Counted from the first letter of the stretch, positions 37,238 to 52,920 are shown. The stretch: DNA of 64,000 nucleotides from Panulirus ornatus (GCF_036320965.1 NC_092287.1:12037797-12101796), one strand, 5' to 3'. The notes: a model not told the origin generated them from the letters alone. Numbers and translations: made by a program.

Positions 37238-38487
37238 AGAGTTGATAGAGATGCCCTGTGGAAGGTATTAAGAATATATGGTGTGGGAGGCAAGTTGTTA
37301 GAAGCAGTGAAAAGTTTTTATCGAGGATGTAAGGCATGTGTACGTGTAGGAAGAGAGGAAAGTGATTGGTTCTCAGTGAATGTAGGTTTGCGGCAGGGGT
37401 GTGTGATGTCTCCATGGTTGTTTAATTTGTTTATGGATGGGGTTGTTAGGGAAGTGAATGCAAGAGTTTTGGAAAGAGGGGCAAGTATGAAGTCTGTTGG
37501 GGATGAGAGAGCTTGGGAAGTGAGTCAGTTGTTGTTCGCTGATGATACAGCGCTGGTGGCTGATTCATGTGAGAAACTGCAGAAGCTGGTGACTGAGTTT
37601 GGTAAAGTGTGTGAAAGAAGAAAGTTAAGAGTAAATGTGAATAAGAGCAAGGTTATTAGGTACAGTAGGGTTGAGGGTCAAGTCAATTGGGAGGTGAGTT
37701 TGAATGGAGAAAAACTGGAGGAAGTAAAGTGTTTTAGATATCTGGGAGTGGATCTGGCAGCGGATGGAACCATGGAAGCGGAAGTGGATCATAGGGTGGG
37801 GGAGGGGGCGAAAATTCTGGGAGCCTTGAAGAATGTGTGGAAGTCGAGAACATTATCTCGGAAAGCAAAAATGGGTATGTTTGAAGGAATAGTGGTTCCA
37901 ACAATGTTGTATGGTTGCGAGGCGTGGGCTATGGATAGAGTTGTGCGCAGGAGGATGGATGTGCTGGAAATGAGATGTTTGAGGACAATGTGTGGTGTGA
38001 GGTGGTTTGATCGAGTAAGTAACGTAAGGGTAAGAGAGATGTGTGGAAATAAAAAGAGCGTGGTTGAGAGAGCAGAAGAGGGTGTTTTGAAATGGTTTGG
38101 GCACATGTAGAGAATGAGTGAGGAAAGATTGACCAAGAGGATATATGTGTCGGAGGTGGAGGGAACGATGAGAAGTGGGAGACCAAATTGGAGGTGGAAA
38201 GATGGAGTGAAAAAGATTTTGTGTGATCGGGGCCTGAACATGCAGGAGGGTGAAAGGAGGGCAAGGAATAGAGTGAATTGGATCGATGTGGTATACCTGG
38301 GTTGCCGTGCTATCAGTGGATTGAATCAGGGCATGTGAAGCGTCTTGGGTAAACCATGGAAAGCTGTGTAGGTATGTATATTTGCGTGTGTGGACGTATG
38401 TATATACATGTGTATGGGGGTGGGTTGGGCCATTTCTTTCGTCTGTTTCCTTGCGCTACCTCGCAAACGCGGGAGACAGCGACAAAG

Positions 38488-38500
<13 letters not shown>
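37234..38500 (+). mobile_element. RTE, 5'-truncated RT to short 3' UTR
   Basis: Starts at [10 protein letters not shown] next to (TA)n. Open through [18 protein letters not shown] (37535-37561), [13 protein letters not shown] and KWFGHM, then TAG at 38107-38109 (expected Glu). The rest, [17 protein letters not shown] to NWIDVVY, is intact in the same frame. Short 3' UTR and an A-run. Twin copy at 43601-44866 shares the stop. Confidence 0.9.
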
Positions 38501-38579
<79 letters not shown>

Positions 38580-38585
38580 TATAAA
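38501..38585. repeat. (TA)n-(CA)n microsatellite
   Basis: Tail of the RTE on the left. CA at the right edge. Confidence 0.95.
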
Positions 38586-39282
38586 CATATATATGTAAAC
38601 ATGTACATAATTCATACTATCTGCCCTTATTCATTCCTGTCGCCATCCCGCCACACATGAAATGACAAAACCCTCCCCCCGCATGTGCGCGAGGTAGCGC
38701 TAGGAAATGACAACAAAGGCCACAATCGTTCACACTCTGTCTCTAGCTGTCATGTATAGTACACCGAAACCACAGCTCCCTTTCCGCATCCAGGCCCCAC
38801 AAAACATTCCAGGGTTTACCCCAGACGCTTCACATGCCCTGGTTCAATCCAATGACAGCAAGTCGACCTCGATATATCATATCGTTCCAATTCACTATAT
38901 TCCTTGTAAGCATTTCACCCTCCTGCATGTTAGGTCCCGATCACTGAAAACCTTTTTTACTCCATATTTCCACCTCTAATTTGGTCTCCACTTCTCCTCG
39001 TTCCCTTCACTCTGACACATATATCCTCTTTATCAATCTTTCCAGATCATTCTCTCCATGTGAACAAACCATATCAAAACACCCTCTTCTACTCTCTCAA
39101 CCACACTCTTTTTATTACCAAACATCTCTCCTACCTTTTATACTTACTCGATCAAACCACCTCACACATATTGTCCTCAAATATCTCATTTCCAGCACAT
39201 CACTTTCCTCCGCACAACTCATCTATAGCCACGCCTCGCAACCATATAACATTGTTGAACCACTACTCTCCTTCAAACAGGC
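38586..39282 (-). mobile_element. RTE C-terminal and long 3' UTR fragment, unusually indel-rich
   Basis: Minus-strand match to the RTE end (3' UTR 38590-38850, C-terminal coding 38880-39270). From about 38935 onward it lacks many single bases that are present in its twin at 45300-45640, so no frame survives. Confidence 0.8.
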
Positions 39283-42206
39283 AGTTGAGGGAATCATTGG
39301 TATAAATGGGTGTTCAGTGTTGTAAATGGAAATGGTGAAGACCTTGTAGATTTATGTGCTGAAAAAGGACTGGTGATGGGGAATACCTGGTTTAAAAAGC
39401 GAGATATACATAAGTATACGTATGTAAGTAGTAGAGATGGCCAGAGAGCGTTATTGGATTACGTGTTAATTGACAGGCGCGCGAAAGAGAGACTTTTGGA
39501 TGTTAATGTGCTGAGAGGTGCAACTGGAGGGATGTCTGATCATTATCTTGTGGAGGCTAAGGTGAAGATTTGTATGGGTTTTCAGAAAAGAAGAGTGAAT
39601 GTTGGGGTGAAGAGGGTGGTGAGTGTAAATGAGCTTGGGAAGGAGACTTGTGTGAGGAAGTACCAGGAGAGACTGAGTACGGAATGGAGAAAGGTGAGAA
39701 CAATGGAAGTAAGGGGAGTGGGGGAGGAATAGGATGTACTTAGTGAATCAGTGATGGATTTCGCAAAAGATGCTTGTGGCATGATAAGCGTGGGAGGTGG
39801 GTTGATTAGAAAGGGTAGTGAGTGGTGGGATGAAGAAGTAAGATTATTAGTGAAAGAGAAGAGAGAGGCATTTGGACGATTTTTGCAGGGAAAAAATGCA
39901 ATTGAGTGGGAGATGTATAAAAGAAAAGGTCAAGAGAAAGGTGCAAGAGGTGAAAAAGAGGCCAAATGAGAGTTGGGGTGAGAGAGTATCATTAAATTTT
40001 AGGGAGAATAAAAAGATGTTCTGGAAGGAGGTAAATAATGTGCGTAAGACAAGGGAGCAAATGGGAACTTCAGTGAAGGGCGCTAATGGGGATGTGATAA
40101 CAAGTAGTGGTGATGTGAGAAGGAGATGGAGTGAGTATTTTGAAGGTTTGTTGAATGTGTTTGATGATAGAGTGGCAGATGTAGGATGTTTTGGTCTGGG
40201 TGTTGTGCAAAGTGACAGGGTTAGGGAAAATGATTTGGTAAACAGGGAAGAGGTAGTGAAGTCTTTGCGGAAGACGAAAGCCGGCAAGGCAGCGGGTTTG
40301 GATGGTATTGCAGTGGAATCTATTAAAAAGGGGATGGCTGTATTGTTGACTGGTTGGTAAGGTTATTTAATGTATGTATGACTCATGGTGAGGTGCCTGA
40401 GGATTGGCGGAATGCGTGCATAGGGCCATTGTACAAAGGCAAAGGGGATAAGAGTGAGTGCTCAAATTACAGAAGTATAAGTTTGTTGAGTATTCCTGGT
40501 AAATTATATGGGAGGGTACTGATTGAGAGGGTGAAGGCATGCACAGAGCATCAGATTGGGGAAGAGAAGTGTGGTTTCAGAAGTGGTACAGGATGTGTGG
40601 ATCAGGTGTTGGCTTTGAAGAATGTATGTGAGAAATACTTAGAAAAGCAAATGGATTTGTATGTAGCATTTATGGATCTGGAGAAGGTATATGATAGAGT
40701 TGATGGAGATGCTTTGTGGAAGGTATTAAGAATATATGGTGTGGGAGGCAAGTTGTTAGAAACAGTGAAAAGTTTTTATCAAGGATGTAAGGCAAGTGTA
40801 CGTGTAGGAAGAGAGGAAAGTGATTGGTTCTCAGTGAATGTAGGTGTGCGGCAGGGATATGTGATGTCTCAATGGTTGTTTAATTTGTTTATGGATGGGG
40901 TTGTTAGGGAGGTGAGTGCAAGTGTTTTGGAAAGAGGGGCAAGTATGAAGTCTGTTGGGGATGAGAGAGCTTGGGAAGTGAGTCAGTTGTTGTTCGCTGA
41001 TGATACAGCGCTGGTGGCTGATTCATGTGAGAAACTGCAGAAGGTGGTGACTGAGTTTGGTAAAGTGTGTGAAAGAAGAAAGTTAAGTGTAAATGTTAAT
41101 AAGAGCAAGGTTATTAGGTGCAGTAGGGTTGAGGGTCAAGTCAATTGGGAGGTAAGTTTGAATGGAGAAAAACTGGAGGAAGTGAAGTGTTTTAGATACC
41201 TGGGAGAGGATATGGCAGCGAATGGAACCATGGAAGCGGAAGTGAGTCATAGGGTGGGGGAGGGGGCGAGAATCCTGGGAGCCTTGAATAATGTTTGGAA
41301 GTCGAGAACATTATCTCGGAAAGCAAAAATGGGTATGTTTGAAGGAATAGTGGTTCCAACAATGTTGTATGGTTGCGAGGCGTGGGCTATGGATAGAGTT
41401 GTGCGCAGGAGGGTGGATGTGCTGGAAAAAGATGTTTGAGGACAAATGTGTGGTGTGAGGTGGTTTGATCGAGTAAGTAACGTAATGGTAAGAGAGATGT
41501 GTGGAAATAAAAAGAGCGTGGTTGAGAGAGCAGAAGAGGGTGTTTTGAAATGGTTTGGGCACATGGAGAGAATGAGTGAGGAAAGATTGACCAAGAGGAT
41601 ATATGTGTCGGAGGTGGAGGGAACTAGGAGAAGAGGGAGACCAAATTAGAGGTGGAAAGATGGAGTGAAAAAGATTTTGGGTGATCGGGGCCTGAACATG
41701 CAGAAGGGTGAAAGGAGGGCAAGGAATAGAGTGAATTGGATCGATGTGGTATACCGGGGTTGACGTGCTATCAGTGGATTGAATCAGGGCATGTGAAGCG
41801 TCTTGGGTAAACCATGGAAAGTTGTGTGGGGCCTGGAAGTGGAAGGGAGCTGTGGTTTCTGGCATTATTGCATGACAGCTAGAGACTGAGTGTGAACGAA
41901 TGTGGCCTTTGTTGTCTTTTCCTAGCGCTACCTCGCACATATGAGGGGGGGAGGTGGATGGTATTCCATGTGTGGCGAGGTGGCGATGGGAATGAATAAA
42001 GGCAGACAGTGTGAATTGTGTGCATGGTTATATATGTATGTGTCTGTGTGTGTATATATATGTGTACATTGAGATGTATAGGTATGTATATTTGCGTGTG
42101 TGGACGTGTATGTATATACATGTGTATGAGAGTGGTTTGGGTCATTTCTTTCGTCTGTTTCCTTGCGCTACCTCGCAAACGCGGGAGACAGCGACAAAGC
42201 AAAATA
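39283..42206 (+). mobile_element. RTE, longest plus-strand copy (endonuclease middle to 3' UTR)
   Basis: Endonuclease from AVEGIIG through GVFSVVNGNGED-like, LLDYVLIDRR and SDHYLVEAKV, then the linker and RT (40354-41439: [43 protein letters not shown] at about 40993), then C-terminal domain and long 3' UTR with the hairpin near 42166-42193. Breaks: one base lost near 39308, TAG at 39730, a small deletion near 39928, a base lost near 40337, a shift near 41430, and TAG at 41647 (expected Trp of PNWRW). Motif A reads KVYD rather than KAYD. Dead but informative. Confidence 0.92.
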
Positions 42207-42242
42207 GAAAGAAAAAAAATATATGTATATATCTATATATAT

Positions 42243-43092
42243 ATGAATAGGGTTGAGTGACCGGTTAATTTGGAGGTAAGTTTGAATGGAGAAAATCTCG
42301 AGGAAGTGAAGTGTTTTAGATATCTCGGAGTGGATTTGGCAGAGGATGGAAACATGGAAGTGGAAGTGAAACACAGGGTGGGGTAGGGGGCGAAAGTTCT
42401 GGGAGCGTTGAAAGATGTGTGGAAGGAGAGAAATTTATCTCTGAAGGCAAAAATGGGTATGTTTGAAGGAATAGTGGTTACAACAATGTTCTATGGTCGC
42501 GAGGCGTTGGCTTTAGATTGGGTTGTGCGGAGGAGGGTGGATGTGTTGGATATGAGATGTTTGAGGACAATATGTGGTGTAGGGTGGCTTGATCGAGTAA
42601 GTAATGGAAGGGTTAGAGTGATGTGTGGTAATAAAAAGAGTGTGGGTGAGAGAGCAAAAGAGGGTGTGTTGAAATTGTTTGGTCATATGGAGAGAATGAA
42701 TGAGGAAAACATTGACAAAGAGGATATATTTGTCAGAGGTGGAGGGAACGAGGAGAAGTGAGAGACCAAATTGGTGGTGGAAGGATGTAGTGAAAAAGAT
42801 TTTGAGCAATCAAGCCTAAGCATGCAGGAAGGTGAAAGGCTTGCAAGGAATAGAGTGAACTGGCACAATGCGGTATACCGGGTTGAGGTGCGGTCAGTGG
42901 ATTGAGCCAGGACATGTGAAGCGTCTGTGGTAAACCATGGAAAGTTTTGTGAGGCCTGGATGTTGGGGGTGGGGGGTAGTTGGTGGGGGAGAGGTGGGCG
43001 GCATTACATGTCTGGCGGGGTGACTAGAGGCAGCAAATATGAATTATATACATGTGTATATATATCTGTGTTTGTTTTTAAATGTTTATTTA
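42243..43092 (+). mobile_element. RTE, older divergent subfamily, twin of 36045-36892
   Basis: Same stops and frame breaks as 36045-36892 except a TAG to TGG difference near 42419 and a few other substitutions. Confidence 0.85.
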
Positions 43093-44866
<1,774 letters not shown>

Positions 44867-44948
<82 letters not shown>

Positions 44949-44950
44949 TA
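44867..44950. repeat. (TA)n-(CA)n microsatellite
   Basis: Tail of the RTE on the left. Confidence 0.95.
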
Positions 44951-47506
44951 TAAACATATATATGTAAACATGTACATAATTCATACTATCTGCCCTTATT
45001 CATTCCTGTCGCCATCCCGCCACACATGAAATGACAAAACCCTCCCCCCGCATGTGCGCGAGGTAGCGCTAGGAAATGACAACAAAGGCCACAATCGTTC
45101 ACACTCTGTCTCTAGCTGTCATGTATAGTACACCGAAACCACAGCTCCCTTTCCGCATCCAGGCCCCACAAAACATTCCAGGGTTTACCCCAGACGCTTC
45201 ACATGCCCTGGTTCAATCCAATGACAGCAAGTCGACCTCGATATATCATATCGTTCCAATTCACTATATTCCTTGTAAGCATTTCACCCTCCTGCATGTT
45301 AAGGTCCCGATCACTCAAAACCTTTTTTACTCCATATTTCCACCTCTAATTTGGTCTCCCACTTCTCCTCGTTCACTTCACCTCTGACACATATATCCTC
45401 TTTATCAATCTTTCCAGACTCATTCTCTCCATGTGAACAAACCATATCAAAACACCCTCTTCTACTCTCTCAACCACACTCTTTTTATTACCAAACATCT
45501 CTCCTATCCTTTTATTACTTACTCGATCAAACCACCTCACACATATTGTCCTCAAATATCTCATTTCCAGCACATCCACTTTCCTCCGCACAACTCCATC
45601 TATAGCCCACGCCTCGCAACCATATAACATTGTTGGAACCACTACTCTCCTTCAAACATACCCATTTTTGCTTTCCATGATAACTTTCTCGACTTACACT
45701 CTTTCCCTTTGTACAATGGCACTATGCACGCATTTCGCCAATCCTCAGGCACCTCACCATGAGTCATACATACATCAAATAACCTTACCAACGATTCAAC
45801 AATACACTCACCCCCTTTTGTAATAACTTCTACTGCGATACCATCCAAACCCGCTGCCATGCCAGCTTTCATCATCCGATAAGCTTTTACAACCTTTTCT
45901 CTGGTTATCAAATCATTCTCCCTAACCCTCTCACTTTTCACACCAACTCGAACAAAATACCCTATATCTGCCACTCTATCATCAAACACATTCAATAAAC
46001 CTCCAAAATACTCACTCTATCTCCTTCTCACATCACCACTACTTCTTATCACCTCCCCATTAGCCCCCTTCATAAATGTTCCCATTTGTTTCCATGAATT
46101 ATGCACTCGATTTATCTCCTTCCAAACATCTTATTCTCCCTACAATTTAATGATGCTCTCTCACCCCAGCTTTCATTTGCCCTCTTTTTCACCTCTTGCA
46201 TCCTTCTCTTGACCTTCTACCTCTTTCTTTCATACATCTCCCAGTCATTTGCATTATTTCCCTGCAAAAATCGTCCAAATGCCTCTCCCTTCTCTTTCAC
46301 TAATAATCTTACTTCTTCATCCCACCACTCACTACCCTTTCTAATCTGCCCACATCCCACGCTTCTCATGCCACAAGCATCTTTTGCGCAAGCCATCACT
46401 GCTTCCCTAAATACATCCCATTCCTCCCCCACTACCCTTACGTCTAGAGTTTACTTTCTTACACTCTATCACATACTCCCACCACTCCTGTTTCAGGAGT
46501 AGTGCTGCTCCTTCCCTTGCTCTTGCTCTTGTCCACTAACCCCGGCTTTATCAACCTCACTTGCTCTCACCACTCTGTTCATCCCAACATTCTCTGTTCT
46601 TTTCTGAAAACCTCTACAGTTCTTCACCTTCGCCTCCACGAGACGATAATCAGACATCCTTCCAGTTGCACCTCTCAGCACATTAACTTCCAAAAGTCTC
46701 ATTTGTGTGCCTATCAATTAACACGTAATCCATTAACGCTCTCTGGCTATCTCTCCTTCTTACATACGTGTACTTATCTATATCTCTCTTTTTAAACCAG
46801 GTATTCCTAATCACTAATCCTTTTTCAGCACATAAATCTAAAGGCTCCTCACCACTTCCATTTATAACACTGAACACCCCATGTACACCAATTGTTCCCT
46901 CAACTGCCATATTACTCACATTTGCATTTAAATCAAACATCACTATAACCCGGTCTAGTGCATCAAAACCACTAACACACTCACTCAGCTACTCCCAAAA
47001 ACACTTGCCTCTTATGAGCATATGCTCCATTGATCATCCATCTCACTCCATCCACTTTCAGTTTTACCCGTATCAATCTAGAGTTTACTTTCTTACACTG
47101 TATCACATATTCCCATCACTCCTGTTCCAGGAGTATTGCTGCTCCTTCCCTTGCTCTTGTCCTCTCACTAACCCCTGACGTTACTCCCAAGACATTCCCA
47201 AACCACTCTTCCCCTTTACCCTTGAGCTTCGTTTCACCCAGAGCCAAAACATCCAGGATCCTTTCATCAAACATACATCCTATCTCTCCTTTTTTCTGAT
47301 CTTGGTTACATCCACACACATTTAGACACCCTAGTCTGAGCTTTCGAGGAGGATGAGCATTCCCCGCGTGACTCCTTCTGTTGCCCCTTTTAGAATGTTA
47401 AAATATAAGGAGGGGAGGGTTTCTAGCTCCCCGTCCCGTCCCTTTTAGTCGCCTTCTACGACACGTGAGGAATGCGTGGGAAGTATTCTTTCTCCCCTAT
47501 CCCCAG
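44951..47506 (-). mobile_element. RTE with RT core deleted (third unit of an array)
   Basis: Minus strand from 47506: 5' UTR, endonuclease start (CGCNQDQKKGEIG, LALGETKLKGKG), YAP region with a small deletion near 47015, and DLNANVSN. A piece of endonuclease start sequence (46440-46550) is inserted in the linker, then NREKVVKAYRMMKAGMAAGLDG. At about 45705 YKGKE jumps to [15 protein letters not shown], deleting all catalytic RT motifs. The C-terminal domain and long 3' UTR follow to 44951. Confidence 0.85.
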
Positions 47507-50500
47507 AGATATATATGTGTACGTTGAAATGTATAGGTATGTATATATGCATGTCCACACGCGCACATATACATACCTATACATTTCAACTTATACATAT
47601 GAATACACACAGACATACATATATATAAACATGTACATAATTCATAGTGTCTGCCCTCATTCATTCTCAGCGCCACCCCGCCACACAAGAAATGACAACC
47701 CCCTCCCCCAGCATGTGCGCAAATTAGCACTAGGAGAAGACAACAAAGGCCACATTCGTTCATACTCAGTCTCTAGCTGTCATGTATAATGCACCGAAAC
47801 CACAGCTCCCCTTCACATCCAGGCCTCAAAAAACTTTCCATGGCCCACCTCAGACGCTTCACAAGCCCTGGTCGACCCCGGTAAACCACATCGTTCCAAT
47901 TCACTCTATTCCTTGCCCGCCTTTCACCCTCCTGCATTTTCAGGACCCAATCATTCAAAATCTCCCCCACTCCATCTTTCCACCACCAATTTTGTGTCCC
48001 ACTTCTCCTCGTTCCCTCCGCCTCAAACACATATATTCTCCCTGTCAATCTTTTTTCACTCATTCTGTCCACGCAACCAAACCACATCAAAATACCCTCT
48101 TCTGCTCTCTCAACCACACTCTTTTCATTACCACACATCTCTCTTACCCTTTCATTATTTACTCGATCAAACCACCTCACACCACACACTGTCCTTAAAC
48201 ATCTCATTTCCAGCACATCCACCCTCCTCCGCACAACTACATCTATAGCCTACGCCTCGAACCATATAACATTGTTGGAACAACTATTCTTTCAGCCATA
48301 CCCATTTTTGCTCTCCGAGATAACGTTCTCACCTTCCACACATTTTTCAACGTTCCCAGAACCTTAGCCCCCTCCCCCACCCCAAGATTCACTTCCGATA
48401 CCATGGTTCCACCTGCCGCCAAATCCACTTCCAGACATCTAAACCGTTTCACTTCCTCCAGTTTCTCTCCATTCAAACTTACCTCCCAATTGACTTGTTC
48501 CTCAACTCTACTGTACCTAATAACCTTGCTCTCATTCATATTCATTCTCACCTTTCTTCTTTCACGCACTTTATCAAACTCAGTCACCATCTTCTGCAGT
48601 GTCTCACCTGAATCAGCCGCCAGCGCTCTATCATCAGCGAACAACAACTGACTCACTTCCAAAGCTCTCTCATCCACAACAGAGTGCATACTTGCCCCTC
48701 TCTCCACAACTCTTGCATTCACATCCCTAACAACCCCATCCTTAAACCAAACAACCATAGAGACGTCACGCACCCCTGCCGCAAACCACCATTCACTGAG
48801 AACCAATCACTTTCCTCTCTTCCTACTCGTACACATGTTTCTAGCAATTTGCATGCTACATCAATACCTTTCAATACCTTCCAGAGAGCACCTCCATCAA
48901 CTCTATGCCTTTTTCAGATCCATAAATCCTACATACAAATCCATCTCCTTTCTAAGCATTTCTGACATACATTCTTCAAAACAAACACCTGATCCACACA
49001 TCCTCTACCACTTGTGAAACCACACTGCTCTTCCCCAATCTGATGCTCTGTACATGCCTTCACCCTCTCAATCAATATCCTCCTATACATCTTCCCAGGA
49101 ATACTCAACAAACTCATACGTCTGTAATTTGAGCACTCACCTTTATCCCCTTTGCCTTTGTACAATGGCAACATGCAAGCATTCCGCCAATCCTCAGGAC
49201 CTCACCATAAGTCATACATATATTAAATAAACTTACCAACCAGTCAACAACACAGTCACCCCCTTTTGTAGTGAATCCCACAGCTATACCGTCCAAACCC
49301 GCTACCTTGCCGGCTTTCATCTTCCGCAAAGCTTTTACTACCTCTTCTCTGTTTACCAAATCATTTTCCCTAACCCTCTCACTTTGCACACCACCTCGAC
49401 CAAAACACCCTATATCTGCCTTTCTCTCATCTAACACGTTCAACAACCTTCAAAATACTCACTCTATCTCCTTCTCACATCACCACTACTTCTTATCACC
49501 TCCCCATTAGCCCCCTTCATAAATGTTCCCATTTGTTTCCATGAATTATGCACTCGATTTATCTCCTTCCAAACATCTTATTCTCCCTACAATTTAATGA
49601 TGCTCTCTCACCCCAGCTTTCATTTGCCCTCTTTTTCACCTCTTGCATCCTTCTCTTGACCTTCTACCTCTTTCTTTCATACATCTCCCAGTCATTTGCA
49701 TTATTTCCCTGCAAAAATCGTCCAAATGCCTCTCCCTTCTCTTTCACTAATAATCTTACTTCTTCATCCCACCACTCACTACCCTTTCTAATCTGCCCAC
49801 ATCCCACGCTTCTCATGCCACAAGCATCTTTTGCGCAAGCCATCACTGCTTCCCTAAATACATCCCATTCCTCCCCCACTACCCTTACGTCTAGAGTTTA
49901 CTTTCTTACACTCTATCACATACTCCCACCACTCCTGTTTCAGGAGTAGTGCTGCTCCTTCCCTTGCTCTTGCTCTTGTCCACTAACCCCGGCTTTATCA
50001 ACCTCACTTGCTCTCACCACTCTGTTCATCCCAACATTCTCTGTTCTTTTCTGAAAACCTCTACAGTTCTTCACCTTCGCCTCCACGAGATGATAATCAG
50101 ACATCCTTCCAGTTGCACCTCTCAGCACATTAACTTCCAAAAGTCTCATTTGTGTGCCTATCAATTAACACGTAATCCATTAACGCTCTCTGGCTATCTC
50201 TCCTTCTTACATACGTGTACTTATCTATATCTCTCTTTTTAAACCAGGTATTCCTAATCACTAATCCTTTTTCAGCACATAAATCTAAAGGCTCCTCACC
50301 ACTTCCATTCATAACACTGAACACCCCATGTACACCAATTGTTCCCTCAACTGCCATATTACTCACATTTGCATTTAAATCAAACATCACTATAACCCGG
50401 TCTAGTGCATCAAAACCACTAACACACTCACTCAGCTGCTCCCAAAAACACTTGCCTCTTATGATGTTTCTTCTCATGCCCAGGTGCATATGCTCCATTG

Positions 50501-52920
50501 ATCATCCATCTCACTCCATCCACTTTCAGTTTTACCCGTATCAATCTAGAGTTTACTTTCTTACACTGTATCACATATTCCCATCACTCCTGTTCCAGGA
50601 GTATTGCTGCTCCTTCCCTTGCTCTTGTCCTCTCACTAACCCCTGACGTTACTCCCAAGACATTCCCAAACCACTCTTCCCCTTTACCCTTGAGCTTCGT
50701 TTCACCCAGAGCCAAAACATCCAGGATCCTTTCATCAAACATACATCCTATCTCTCCTTTTTTCTGATCTTGGTTACATCCACACACATTTAGACACCCT
50801 AGTCTGAGCTTTCGAGGAGGATGAGCATTCCCCGCGTGACTCCTTCTGTTGCCCCTTTTAGAATGTTAAAATATAAGGAGGGGAGGGTTTCTAGCTCCCC
50901 GCTCCCGTCCCTTTTAGTCGCCTTCTACGACACGTGAGGAATGCGTGGGAAGTATTCTTTCTCCCCTATCCCCAGAGATATATATGTGTACGTTGAAATG
51001 TATAGGTATGTATATATGCATGTCCACACGCGCACATATACATACCTATACATTTCAACTTATACATATGAATACACACAGACATACATATATATAAACA
51101 TGTACATAATTCATAGTGTCTGCCCTCATTCATTCTCAGCGCCACCCCGCCACACAAGAAATGACAACCCCCTCCCCCAGCATGTGCGCAAATTAGCACT
51201 AGGAGAAGACAACAAAGGCCACATTCGTTCATACTCAGTCTCTAGCTGTCATGTATAATGCACCGAAACCACAGCTCCCCTTCACATCCAGGCCTCAAAA
51301 AACTTTCCATGGCCCACCTCAGACGCTTCACAAGCCCTGGTCGACCCCGGTAAACCACATCGTTCCAATTCACTCTATTCCTTGCCCGCCTTTCACCCTC
51401 CTGCATTTTCAGGACCCAATCATTCAAAATCTCCCCCACTCCATCTTTCCACCACCAATTTTGTGTCCCACTTCTCCTCGTTCCCTCCGCCTCAAACACA
51501 TATATTCTCCCTGTCAATCTTTTTTCACTCATTCTGTCCACGCAACCAAACCACATCAAAATACCCTCTTCTGCTCTCTCAACCACACTCTTTTCATTAC
51601 CACACATCTCTCTTACCCTTTCATTATTTACTCGATCAAACCACCTCACACCACACACTGTCCTTAAACATCTCATTTCCAGCACATCCACCCTCCTCCG
51701 CACAACTACATCTATAGCCTACGCCTCGAACCATATAACATTGTTGGAACAACTATTCTTTCAGCCATACCCATTTTTGCTCTCCGAGATAACGTTCTCA
51801 CCTTCCACACATTTTTCAACGTTCCCAGAACCTTAGCCCCCTCCCCCACCCCAAGATTCACTTCCGATACCATGGTTCCACCTGCCGCCAAATCCACTTC
51901 CAGACATCTAAACCGTTTCACTTCCTCCAGTTTCTCTCCATTCAAACTTACCTCCCAATTGACTTGTTCCTCAACTCTACTGTACCTAATAACCTTGCTC
52001 TCATTCATATTCATTCTCACCTTTCTTCTTTCACGCACTTTATCAAACTCAGTCACCATCTTCTGCAGTGTCTCACCTGAATCAGCCGCCAGCGCTCTAT
52101 CATCAGCGAACAACAACTGACTCACTTCCAAAGCTCTCTCATCCACAACAGAGTGCATACTTGCCCCTCTCTCCACCACTCTTGCATTCACATCCCTAAC
52201 AACCCCATCCTTAAACCAAACAACCATAGAGACGTCACGCACCCCTGCCGCAAACCACCATTCACTGAGAACCAATCACTTTCCTCTCTTCCTACTCGTA
52301 CACATGTTTCTAGCAATTTGCTTCCTACATCAATACCTTTCAATACCTTCCAGAGAGCACCTCCATCAACTCTATGCCTTTTTCAGATCCATAAATCCTA
52401 CATACAAATCCATCTCCTTTCTAAGCATTTCTGACATACATTCTTCAAAACAAACACCTGATCCACACATCCTCTACCACTTGTGAAACCACACTGCTCT
52501 TCCCCAATCTGATGCTCTGTACATGCCTTCACCCTCTCAATCAATACCCTCCTATACATCTTCCCAGGAATACTCAACAAACTCATACGTCTGTAATTTG
52601 AGCACTCACCTTTATCCCCTTTGCCTTTGTACAATGGCAACATGCAAGCATTCCGCCAATCCTCAGGACCTCACCATAAGTCATACATATATTAAATAAA
52701 CTTACCAACCAGTCAACAACACAGTCACCCCCTTTTGTAGTGAATCCCACAGCTATACCGTCCAAACCCGCTACCTTGCCGGCTTTCATCTTCCGCAAAG
52801 CTTTTACTACCTCTTCTCTGTTTACCAAATCATTTTCCCTAACCCTCTCACTTTGCACACCACCTCGACCAAAACACCCTATATCTGCCTTTCTCTCATC
52901 TAACACGTTCAACAACCTTC
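46003..52920. repeat. tandem repeat of RTE sequence, period about 3469 bp, two units
   Basis: 46003-49452 and 49453-52920 are almost the same, with an offset of 3447 before and 3469 after a 22-base deletion near 47015. Unit length equals one full RTE, so the array is head-to-tail RTE units whose repeat borders fall inside the linker. Confidence 0.9.
47507..50975 (-). mobile_element. RTE, full-length unit (about 3.47 kb), degenerate
   Basis: Bounded on the minus strand by the RTE 5' start (about 50975) and the 3' UTR end (about 47507). Order: 5' UTR, endonuclease (50787-50130), linker with an inserted endonuclease piece (49900-50010), RT start KMKAGKVAGLDG (49446-49114), YKGKGDKGECSNYRRMSLL, and RT with LFADDRALAADS (48806-48243; the Thr after FADD is Arg). 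The C-terminal domain follows (48234-47773), then the 3' UTR with a 24-bp perfect inverted repeat and no GCGCTACCTCGC tail. Multiple frameshifts. Length fits RTE-clade elements. Confidence 0.88.

Larger units (their letters stand above)
35138..39282. repeat. segmental duplication, copy 1 (partner 41338-45658)
   Basis: The same order of RTE pieces, the same premature stop (38107) and near-identical sequence occur at 41338-45658. The offset is 6200 up to the internal TA array and 6366 after it. The difference comes from the length of that array. Confidence 0.9.

Noticed and set aside
37789..38241. 150-residue open frames starting MFRPRS
   Set aside because: Antisense shadows of the RTE C-terminal domain, repeated with each copy.
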